DNA from: Steinernema hermaphroditum
Lineage: Eukaryota; Nematoda; Chromadorea; Rhabditida; Steinernematidae
NCBI GenBank assembly: GCA_030435675.1
Contig: CM059625.1
Location: 14,880,001 to 14,944,000, forward strand
Reading direction: 5' to 3'
DNA: 64,000 bases
Part shown: piece by piece, positions 44,949-53,649 of the stretch
Position numbering within the stretch: position 1 is the stretch's first letter
Layout of the letters: the number at the start of each line of letters is the position of its first letter
Made by a program: the position numbers and the translations under genes
The notes under the pieces: generated by a model
Told to the model about the DNA's origin: nothing
The model's input: only the letters and a program-made list of their open reading frames with translations
The model's database searches: none

Positions 44949-47900
44949 ATGCCCTCTCTGTGCAACACCGACGACATCCTCCTAGATGTCGTAACGCGGT
45001 GCTATGGCGAAACTCTGACAGCGGGCGAACTGCGCGCGGCAGCTGCGGCAATTGGACTGGAATACCCGGCGACAGGGACACGAATTGACGCGATAGGGAA
45101 GCCGCACAGCCAGAAGGCGCCTGGCGAGAGGTCACCCACCCTGGTGAAGACGTCGTCCTTCGCTGAAAATGACTGTGCAGAGTCCATGATCGAAGCCCTG
45201 CTAGTGTGTCGCCGTTGTTGAGATCTCTGTTGATATGAGCTGTTTAGAAGGTTGCGGATATCGAGAAGGAGTGGGCGCCGCCAGCTGCGATTGCGGAGGC
45301 AGTTGGATTCATCGTGATGGAGCTACGACATACGAACACCGAAACGCAAGTTGTCCAGATGGCCAGCCTCATGCGCATGCAGCCTCCATGCTTCACAAAT
45401 TGGCTGGTGCATGAACTGCTGCGCCACATCCCCGACATGACGAGCCACCTCAGCACGTACTACGAGTTCTTCGTCGCCCTCTGTCGCCACGATCTCGGAC
45501 ACTGCATGGAACAGATGATGCGGGAGGAGACGTACGCCTACGTGAAGGTAGCCTTGTAACTTCGCTTGGTCCTTGAACGTTTGGTTCCAGAAGTTGCTAA
45601 ACCGCCAGAACTGTATCGTCAGCGGATTCAACGACCGTCAAGTGCTGAAGAATCTCGGAGCCTGGATAGGCTTCATGACGGTGGCGAAAGACTACCCGAT
45701 ATTCGACAGGGAACTCAATATACGCGAACTACTGGAAGCAGCACTGACCAAGGGCGACACTGCGCTGTGTGTGGTCGTCCCGTTCGTCACACGAATCATG
45801 CGATCCTGTCGTTTGAGCCTGGTGAGTGTTGCCACAAAAGTGCTAGAAACTGATTGTAACCACTTGCAGCTGCTATCTCCCGACTCCGCTTGGTCGCGCT
45901 CCATCATAAGAATCCTCGTCGCTATCCACCGATGTCAGCCGGTCAAGATGAATATAAAGTTCGAGGTCGCACTCCTCCTACGCGCCTTTGGGATGAACAT
46001 CGAAGACGTGGAGACCGAAGACTGCCTGGACTCGACTCGGTTCACCGAACGCCGGTTGAACTTCACTGGTTTTCCCGAACAGTTCGAGGGCGATCCGCTG
46101 GAATCGAAGCTGCAGTTAGCCAGGGATCTGGGCATTCCACTGATCGTCGCCGAGAAAACGCTGCAGTTCTACAAGTACAACGTGGATGACGCGGAACAAA
46201 TCGTCGGAGTCAACGAAGAAGCGATCGCGGCCGCCAACGGACAGTCCATTAAAATCCCGCTGATCGAAACCGTGAACGATGTCCTGTGCGAACGTCGAAT
46301 TTGTCTTCCGCTACTTGACGGTGACATCGAAGCCATGCAGACCTGTGAAGCGTCCATCGCTTTCAGTGGGTTCACTGCGTTCCCGGACACGAACGAAGTC
46401 CCGCCGTTTCCTGCGACCTTCGACAGCGAACCGATGGTAGTGGTACCTAGCGGGGACCAGTCCATCGACTACATGCACTGCGCAGAGACGCTGTTTTACG
46501 ATCTGAACCAGAAATACATGTCCTCCTCCTGTGCGCAGATCGAGTCGTTCGAGAACCTCTTGGAAGTCATCTCCACGGTTGGGTTGTTTCGCAGAGTAGA
46601 GTAATTATTTGTGGTTTCAGTACAAGGAGCAAGGTCTGCTCGCCGTGGAGTCCGCCGAACCCTTCCTGATAGCATGCATGCAGGTGTACATACAACTGTG
46701 CTACACACTCAATGAAGAAGGACTTTCATCGCGACACCATTGCCACTTTTACGCCGATTCACTGGCCTCTATCATCTCGTAAGCGATTGATCAGCTGGGC
46801 TAATCCCTATCGGTTTGGTTTAGATTAACCGCGGAAGAGTTGGTGGCCGTCAGTTCGGAAGCCAGCGGGAAGTTTGTGGGAAGTGTGTTCAGCTCCATGC
46901 GGAAACTCTTTATGCTCGACTTCGACAGCAGAGACCTCGCTAGTTTTCTCATGTTCCCATATGCTCGGATGATCCTCGCGTCCATGTGGTGTCTGCAGAA
47001 CGTTTGCCTACGCCTGAAGAACTCGGATCTCCTCTTTGTATTCCAGCGCGACATGGCGTACGTTCTTGCACCCACTCGGTCCCTCTATCGTTTTTTCTTC
47101 AGGAGTCTCATGATGCATCTTCGGCCTGCCAACCTGCCCTGCTTCGCGTTCTGGTGGCTCAACATCATTGGTAACCACAAGATCGTTTGGGGCTTTTTGA
47201 GCAATCCGTCGCATCAAGGCTCGAGCAGGGCCATCTTCGCGCATCTGCTGGTGACCGTGCTCAAATTCCTGGCGAAGATCATGGGCAGCCCGGCTTGCGA
47301 CACCCACATGTGCTGCGAGCTTCTGCAGGTAGACGTTTCTTCGTTTCGCTCATAATGTAATTACTGTCGTTGCAGGGTATGCAGCGTCTCATCTTCTACC
47401 TGCACAATTTCCCTGACGTCCTGCTTGAGTTCTATGACCCTCTGTGCACGTTCATGCCCTCAGGCTGTGTCCAGCTCCGCAACTGTGTCCTCAGCGCACT
47501 GCCGAAGGGAATGCGCGCCCCCGACCCGATCTCATTGTTTCCTAGAAGCGACTACTTGGGCCTCATCTCCATGGATCAGAAGATAAATGTTGCCCTTTCC
47601 ACTACGAAGCTGCCGTTTGAAGCCGATCTCTTGAAGTTCCTGGAAAGCGGAGATTCGCCAAATTTGCTCGACATGCTGCCGGCTTATGTTCAAGTACTGC
47701 CGGTCGTAGAAACTCCTCCACTAAATGCATATTTGCAGATTGACGCGAAAGAGCCGTCACGATTTAACATGATCACGGTTAACTCACTGGTTTTGGTCGC
47801 AGGTAAGCACGCGACGGAGCAGCTGAAGGCGCGAGGCCAGAAACCGACGGCGGCCAACGTTAGCCAAATGCCGTTCGCCGATCTCTTCGTGCACCTGTCG

Positions 47901-48268
47901 CAGTCGCTCTGTAATGAAGGACGCTACGTTCTCTTCCAAACAATGTCGAACCAGCTGCGATATCCGAATATCCACACGGAACTCTACAGTCAGACGCTGC
48001 TGCACATCTTCCGCCGAACTACCAATGGCAACGTTTGTGAAGTCATGACGAGGTATGGCTAGTCTCCAGGGAAACTGAATATCAAGCTTCTTGCAGGGTG
48101 ATGGTGGAACGACTCGTCGCCCTCGCACCACACCCTTGGGGACTGGTCCGCACTTTCCACGAACTCGTCAACGACAAATCCAGCGACTTCTGGAACCTCA
48201 GATTCGTCAAAGACAACCCCGAACTCCACAAGCTTCTCCGAGTGATCCACGACGCCCACGACGTGTAA
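44949..48268 (+). CDS. CNOT1-like scaffold, N-terminally shortened
   Basis: CNOT1 (NTL-1/LET-711 in worms) is the scaffold of the CCR4-NOT deadenylase. The ATG at 44949 follows TTCCAG by two bases. Exons read AIAEAVGFIVMELRHTN and HLSTYYEFFVALCRHDL, then LKNLGAWIGFMTVAKDYPIF and VVPFVTRIMRSC with KMNIKFEVALLLRAF, the CAF1-binding MIF4G region and its C-terminal flank. A poorly conserved block (46000-46600) replaces the DUF3819/CNOT9-binding part. The NOT1 C-terminal domain follows from 46620: LRPANLPCFAFWWLNIIG, RLIFYLHNFPDVLLEFY, LRNCVLSALPKGMRAPDP, NQLRYPNIHTELYS and PHPWGLVRTFHELV. Stop TAA is at 48266-48268. The N-terminal HEAT half of about 1000 residues (CNOT10/11 side) is absent. This is either a divergent paralogue or the 3' part of a longer gene with unseen exons. 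Confidence 0.8.
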
Positions 48269-48487
48269 TGATTGTTTTCATGACATAATGAATATTTGTT
48301 CCAATGTTTACCCGTTCGAATGCAAGTGCTTTATCTAGCTAGATTTCGGAATCTTATTGTTTGCTTAATTTTGCTTGGAGGGGAGCGTGGCCCCACATGG
48401 TGAGTGGTGGTGCCAGACATTTGCGCCCCAAATGTCCTTGTACCACTAAAGCTGTTTCCTATCATTCACCCCTTTTCGTTTCAGAAG

Positions 48488-49216
48488 ATGAAAAGCACAC
48501 AGGCCATCGGAAAACTGCCATTCGAAAACGAACTTTTGCATTTCCTTGAATCGAGGAATTCGGACCTCCTCGTTGTATTACCCTACTGGCTCACAGTAAG
48601 TTTGTTCTGTTTGTCATAACGTCTGTGTCATTCCAGAGCAGCTCTAAAGATGGATCACGATTCAGTCGCGCCACATTCGATTCATTGATTCTTCTTATTG
48701 GAAAATACGTATCCGAGCAGCTAAGAGTGCGCGGGCAAAGGCCTACAGCTGGCGTTATCTCGAAAATGCCGTTTTTGGACTTGCTCGTGCACCTTGTCCA
48801 CGCCTTCTGCAATGAAGGGCGCTACACGCTCTTCCAGGCGATGGTGGACCACCTACGTTATCCGTGTATCTTGACGGAGCTATATAGTCAGACGCTCTTC
48901 TACATGTTTGGGCGTACGAATAACGGCAATGTTTGCGAAGTGATGGCTAGGTAACCGTTAGCTCGATCGTCTTTTGACATGTATCACTTATTTTAGGGTG
49001 ATGGTCGAGCGCCTTGTCATTTTCGCGCCTCACTCTTGGGGACTGGTCTGCACTTTCAATCAGATGATCCGTGACCCGTCATTTGACTTCTGGAGTCTTC
49101 AGTTTGTTTCGAAGAATCCCGAATTGCAAAAGTAATTTTAGCAGCATTCTGTTCCAACCGAAACCTCTCTTTTCAGAATACTACGTGTGATTATACATCG
49201 CGTAATAAAACCGTAA
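48488..49216 (+). CDS. Mini-NOT1: C-terminal NOT1 domain only
   Basis: A tandem partial duplicate of the preceding gene's last exons. ATG at 48488 follows a TTTCAG acceptor and gives MKSTQAIGKLPFENELLHF, matching STTKLPFEADLLKF upstream. Then RVRGQRPTAGVISKMPFLDL, CNEGRYTLFQAMVDHLRYP and SWGLVCTFNQMIRD follow. All four exons are open, and splice sites are intact (ACA/GTAAGT, AGG/TAACCG region, AAA/GTAATT). The ORF ends at TAA 49214-49216 after RVIIHRVIKP. Since the frame is intact despite clear amino-acid divergence, it may be expressed. The NOT1 C-terminal domain binds the NOT2-NOT3 module, so it could compete for it; that role is inference. Confidence 0.7.
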
Positions 49217-49339
49217 GGGTTATAGAGTGGAAGTTGTGTTGGTGACATGTTTTGTTGTTATAGTCGGATTAAAAACCATGGTTTTGTGGTGTTTCGCCGG
49301 TTTCTTTTGGAGTTTTTTTTTGGAGAGTAAGTCAGAGCC

Positions 49340-50003
49340 GCTCGAGATCGGAGCCACTCGAGATCGGAGCCACTTTGGCACTCAACGACGGTCTCATCGC
49401 GCCGCGCTCAATCTCGGATAGGAAAAGACGGCACCCAACGAGAAGGGCGAGCTGTGAATCCGCTCCGACGCCATTATGAAGGGGTATCTAAAGGATGCAG
49501 AGGTGACGGAGAAGACTGTTGACGCCGACGGGTGGCTTCACACAGGGGACGTCGTCTTCTGCGATGAGGAAGGATTCTACTACGTCGTGGACCGCCCCCT
49601 CAAGGATCTCATTAAAGTCGATGAAATGCAAGTGTCCCCCTCGGAGACCGTAGTCGATCCTTTCGAGTGAACCCTTGGCAATGATCACTTCTAGGAGAAC
49701 GTCTTGATGCTCCACGAGAATGTCGTCGAGGCGGTCGTCATCGGAATCGCCGACGAGCACAGCGGAGAAGCGCCGAAGGCGTTCGTCGTCCTCAAGGACG
49801 CGTCCAGAGGCGTCGATGAGATCGCTCATTTCGCCTCAATTCGTTCATTTCTGATCACGAGACTCGAAAAAGCGGTCGATTCAGAGAAACTGGTTCCGCA
49901 CAAGTATCTGCGCGGCGGTATCGAGGTTCCTGAAGAGATGCCGAAGAGCGCCAGTGGAAAAACGCTCCGCCGCGTACTTCGCGAGCGAATCGGAGAACAT
50001 TGA
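49340..50003 (+). pseudogene. AMP-binding CoA-ligase, broken copy 2
   Basis: Colinear with the ligase C-terminal third. KTAPNEKGEL is followed by TGA (49455-49457) exactly where the conserved Trp of GELW-IRSDAIMKGYL stands, then the frame is open: DGWLHTGDVVFCDEEGFYYV, DRPLKDLIKVDEMQVSPSET, a 45-base intron (49649-49693 region), ENVVEAVVIGIADEHSGEAP and MPKSASGKTLRRVLRERIG to TGA at 50003. Upstream, PLEIGATLALNDGLIAP is joined by a deletion of about 70 bases directly to sequence that in copy 1 lies after the phosphate-binding block. It therefore lacks that block but keeps the hinge that copy 1 has lost. Confidence 0.82.
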
Positions 50004-50050
50004 ACGTTTGGAGATCTTTATTGATGTCACATATACCATTTTTGAGATCA

Positions 50051-50568
50051 TTAATCGAAAAAGTTTGTGAATAGGAGGAGAAGCACGAAGAGGTTGTGGG
50101 CGAGCCCAACAGACACGATGATACCGATGACGATGACGCACAAGATACGCCGTTTCCTCATCTCCTCGGCGATCTTACCCTCTGAAATCAGGCGATATTA
50201 GCGCTTTCCCATTGATGACACGTACTAGTCAATGCTTCCAGCTGGGCTGAGTCGTTGGCGATCTGCAAAAAATTTCGTAGAAAAAGCCTATTCGAAAGTG
50301 GAACCTACCGGCACGAAGTTTCCATTTTCGTTGTGCGGAAGAGTGGCCGGAAGCTGATCGTCTCCGCTTTCAAATACAAGACTAGCAAAAGCTCTTCTGA
50401 GGAAACTTCTGAAACGAGAAAGTGATATTGTGGGTAAACTGGGCCTCACCGATCGACTTTGGGCTTCGTTTCGCTGGCGATGGTTTCGCTATCCACGGTT
50501 GGCGGCGGCAACGGAGGAGGAGGGCACAGACTTGCGATGGACCAGGCTTCACCATCATTTTGATCCAT
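50051..50568 (-). CDS. Small proline-rich, C-terminally membrane-anchored protein, copy 2
   Basis: Inverted copy of the gene at 37549-38066, also 518 bp with all three introns and the reading frame intact. It begins MDQNDGEAWSIASLCPPPP and ends with KIAEEMRKRRILCVIVIGI, then LAHNLFVLLLLFTNFFD and TAA (50051-50053). Most differences from copy 1 change the amino acid: Gly5 to Asp, Ile15 to Cys, Pro24 to Thr, Asn26 to Asp, Ala30 to Ile, Lys33 to Glu, and about nine changes in the last 30 residues, yet hydrophobicity is kept. Neighbouring GBF1 and ligase pieces in the same duplicated segment are broken. Confidence 0.6.
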
Positions 50569-50649
50569 TTCTGACAAACACTGCGGGACTGGGACCGTTT
50601 TCACACCGGTCGGCGCGGTCGTTCTTCACAGACTGAAAGTCGTTTTCGC

Positions 50650-50938
50650 AAAAGAAAGTCTGTTTATTCGAAGTCTGTCTACGAGACGGACTACCATCGC
50701 TTGAGCCGTAACTGGTCCGTTCGTGTGCTCCGCTTTAACAGCTTCCAAGAATGGACTGAGGAAGGTATCCGAATTCATCTCCGACGAATCGTTGACCTTA
50801 GAAACAACAATAGCATTCCAAGCCGTGACAAATGCAACTTACCGAGTTGAATACGTCTCTTAACTGTCAAGTTCCGCAAAGTGGATCATGATCGTCCATT
50901 GAAGGCGGATGCTGTGCCCACTCTTTGGTGACGATGGC
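50650..50938 (-). pseudogene. GBF1 N-terminal fragment, inverted copy
   Basis: Counterpart of 37174-37470. AAIVTKEWAQHPPSMDDHDP is followed by CGT and a stop, where the copy in segment B is broken by frameshift; two bases differ in length at this point. The next exon reads EMNSDTFLSPFLEAVKAEHT. Both copies are non-functional here. Confidence 0.72.
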
Positions 50939-51510
50939 CGCCATCTGAAAACAGTGCGGATGTGTGAGAAAGAGAGTGAGTGTGGACAGATAGCAAACGA
51001 AGATCACGGAAAACACGATTACGGATAGGCACACCTGTGAAAGACATTCACCTAACCTAAAGAGATTCAAAACGAGCTGGAATCTTCGCTCTACTCCCAA
51101 AACTAGTGGTTCGACATCCAGCCAAAGCGGTTCAACGGCCAAATTCTCAACACGAGCCGAACATCAACGGGCTGCAAGGCGAAGGCTGCAACAGAAAATA
51201 CTGTGATGGACGCGAGCAACGATTTTAAAACGACTGTAATCAGAACGTTTACTTTCTCCACAGTGAATTTTTCTGATCAATAAAAAAGAGAAGAGAACAG
51301 AGCTGACAAACCACGAAAACGAAGTAATTGAAAATTTGCCTAGAAATCAGAAAATCCTAATGCTTATCAGATAAAGAAGTACCTCAAGATTTACCTTGCG
51401 TTGCTAAGCAAAATTCCCACTTAACCACGAAAATTTGCAACGTTTCCCCGGAGTTCGTCACGGACCCTCCGTTTTACGGCGCGTTCCTGTAATCCCTTCA
51501 ACGAAATAAC

Positions 51511-51723
51511 TCAGGCACGTTGATGAATACCTCCTTTACCTCGTATGTTTTGCAGGCAGTAGCGAACGATCTGCTCGTCCAACGCTGCCATCTTCTCTGG
51601 GAATCTCTGCTTGTGGGAATCAACCTGACTGAATACACGGGTGGACTGCTCCTTGGGCACCATAGTCACATGGAGCCTCTGTCCGTACCATTCCCTTCGC
51701 GTAGCATTCATCCTGGAAAGCGG
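51511..51723 (-). pseudogene. Partial tandem copy of the terminal-transferase-like gene's first exon
   Basis: The exon after CTGTAG reads QRLHVTMVPKEQSTRVFSQV and KQRFPEKMAALDEQIVRYC, clearly related to RVYVTAVGAETTGQIFKKV and RRYPEKLAALDEKIRKYV in the neighbouring gene (52640-52811). It lies on the same strand just downstream of that gene's stop and runs into the end of segment C, so the rest of this copy was lost or displaced by the duplication. Confidence 0.6.
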
Positions 51724-51880
51724 GCTACAGGAGTGAACAGCACCAAACGAAGGTAAAGCCGGGCTCTGAACCCTTCAAACGAATAGCTAAGAAACACATG
51801 CACACAAAAGTGACAAATAATGAAAAAGAAGGACAGCAGAACACCACAGATACACAGTTGTATCACGAGCAAGCTTGTTG

Positions 51881-52811
51881 TTATTCTTTTTCGATCCCTA
51901 TCAGACCGAGGATGTCGCCGTCGTCACTGTCCATTAGTGCAGCGCTGCTCCTGAAGGCACTCTGTCTGCCTATGCGTTCTAACGGATTTCGCATAGTTCG
52001 CATGGTGTTGTAGCGTTCGTAGGGCTCTTCGATGAACATCTCGCCGGCATCGCTGTCCCGTTGCAGTGCCGGCTCTCTAAACAGGGAAAGTGAGATAGAT
52101 GCATGCGCGCCACAGAAGTACCTGTCGACTCTTTTCCCCAGTCGCACGTAGATGGCGTGCAGATCAAATCGGAAATCGGCGTAGTATATAAAAAAACCAA
52201 GGAGGAGCTCTGATACGGAAAGGTGATTCTGGGCCAGCCCTGAATAGAGCGTGATTAGGGTCGGTTTCGAACGTGTCGCTTACTCGTCTTCAAGTTAGGG
52301 ATGCAGTGGTCGTGGTTCAGCGGGAAACGATGTAGTGGAACCTTCTCAGCCAGGAACACGCTCGGGAACAGGTTGCACAAATTGGGTAAGATGGGAGGTG
52401 AAACTACGCACTGTAGAAAGTGGATGACCATCATCGTCAACGTGAAGCTGTTCAGTTTTCCGTTCTGCGAGTCCAGAACGTTCACTCTGCGACCCCAGCT
52501 CTTCACGGCCATAACCAGAGGCCATACACGATCGTCGAAGAGGACGTAGTGCTGTAGAAGGTGGCTAGAATAAGAAGAATAGAATAAGTAGAAGAAAAGC
52601 AGTAGAAGAATAAGCAACCCAAGAACACGCATACCGCAGTGTTTTCCTCGACATACTTCCTGATCTTTTCGTCCAACGCGGCTAGTTTCTCGGGATACCT
52701 TCGCTTGTATTCAGCGACCTTTTTGAAGATTTGCCCGGTCGTCTCGGCGCCCACAGCGGTGACATACACACGCTCGAATGGGTCTACGCCAGACGATTCA
52801 GAAGACTGCAT
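51881..52811 (-). CDS. Poly(A) polymerase/TUTase-like protein without a visible catalytic core
   Basis: The first recognised exon (ATG 52809-52811, just after TTATCCCAG) reads SSGVDPFERVYVTAV and PEKLAALDEKIRKYVEEN. After an intron, HYVLFDDRVWPLVMAVKSWG and SQNGKLNSFTLTMMVIHFLQ with PPILPNL match the central helical domain of GLD-2/CID1-type non-canonical poly(A) and poly(U) polymerases. LLLGFFIYYADFRFDLHAI and IEEPYERYNTMRTMRNPLE match the PAP-associated domain. Stop TAA is at 51881-51883. The nucleotidyl-transfer module with its G-S and D-x-D residues, normally about 100 residues just before DDRV, is not found between the two exons. It could lie in unseen upstream exons in a rearranged order, but as read this protein would not catalyse tailing. 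Confidence 0.65.
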
Positions 52812-53160
52812 CTGGGATAATCACTGGAAAAGATATATCGCAAAATAGGACAATTAGAAACGCGATGATATTGAAATTAAGCGTGTAGTCATCAAATTCA
52901 AACGCAGAGGCATCAGAACGCCTAGACAGTTCAGGGGCTTCTACCTTACACCAGACAAGGAATACAGTACCGACATTTATTGTCTACCGATCCATGAAGT
53001 CTAGACAACCGGTGCAGACAAGCTCGGACCCTACAATTCCATCGACTCAAAGTAATCCAACGGATAGAAGTCAGCGTTTTCGGTTAATTTATCATAAAAT
53101 ATCACAAAAAGAAATATGATTCATCATGAAACAACATGAGGTAATAACTGCTATAATTGT
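52812..53160. other. Spacer upstream of the terminal-transferase-like gene
   Basis: About 350 AT-rich bases without a readable exon on either strand. It was searched by eye for the missing G-S and D-x-D catalytic motifs on the minus strand, without success. The right end, read on the minus strand, has an AATAAA (about 53157-53162) that would serve the next gene. Confidence 0.45.
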
Positions 53161-53169
53161 GCTTTTATT

Positions 53170-53561
53170 CTGCTTCTTTAATTTGCGTCCTGGATGCAGA
53201 AGATCGTTTTTCTTGTGGCCATCGTCCCTGGAACTTTGACTCGCAACGAACGGTAGATCCCGGACAAAACGGCCTACCGTATTCCCGATGCCACCTCAGG
53301 CAATTCGCTTCGAGGTCATTCCATCCTCTCAGTTTCACGGTGCGATTTTTGTTTTTTTTTATGCTTTCTAAAAAGATATAGCCAGTCGCTTCTCAGTCGC
53401 CTCGGAGATAACGCGCTTCCTAAGCCTTCTTTGCTCTCTATGGCATCTGCCGTCGAGGGCATGGACTCAGAAACCGGCATTCTGTTGGGACCAACAGTCT
53501 GCGTTTGAGATTGCTGAGCAGCAACTTGGAAGGCAACTTTCTCGGCATCAGTAGACTCCAC
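53170..53561 (-). CDS. Small hypothetical protein
   Basis: A minus-strand ATG at 53561 opens MESTDAEKVAFQVAAQQSQT and continues to SPRRLRSDWLYLF. A possible second exon (about 53330 to 53170) reads RGWNDLEANCLRWHREYGRP and ends in a basic, Ser-rich tail before a stop and an AATAAA. The splice between them is not secure. No family is recognised. It could instead be a 5' or 3' extension of a neighbouring gene. It lies between the receptor's 3' end and the terminal-transferase-like gene, both on the same strand. Confidence 0.3.
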
Positions 53562-53649
53562 TTGCGACTACGGAGAGAAGCGCATCGAGGGGCCTTGTCA
53601 AGGCCTTGAGCCGTGTAATTATGTTACTTGCTCTTTATTGGCAAAATAT

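Larger units (their letters stand above)
49700..51529 (-). repeat. Segment C, inverted copy of 36319-38413
   Basis: Reverse-complement match to segment B with roughly 95% identity by eye, across coding, intronic and intergenic parts. It ends at 51529 next to the terminal-transferase-like gene fragment. It lacks the 36669-36949 part of segment B. Segments B and C face each other across about 11 kb holding the Argonaute, kinase and NOT1 genes. Confidence 0.9.

Noticed and set aside
49705..49829. Minus-strand frames overlapping the ligase copy
   Set aside because: They are shadows of the plus-strand ligase sequence, which has clear family motifs.
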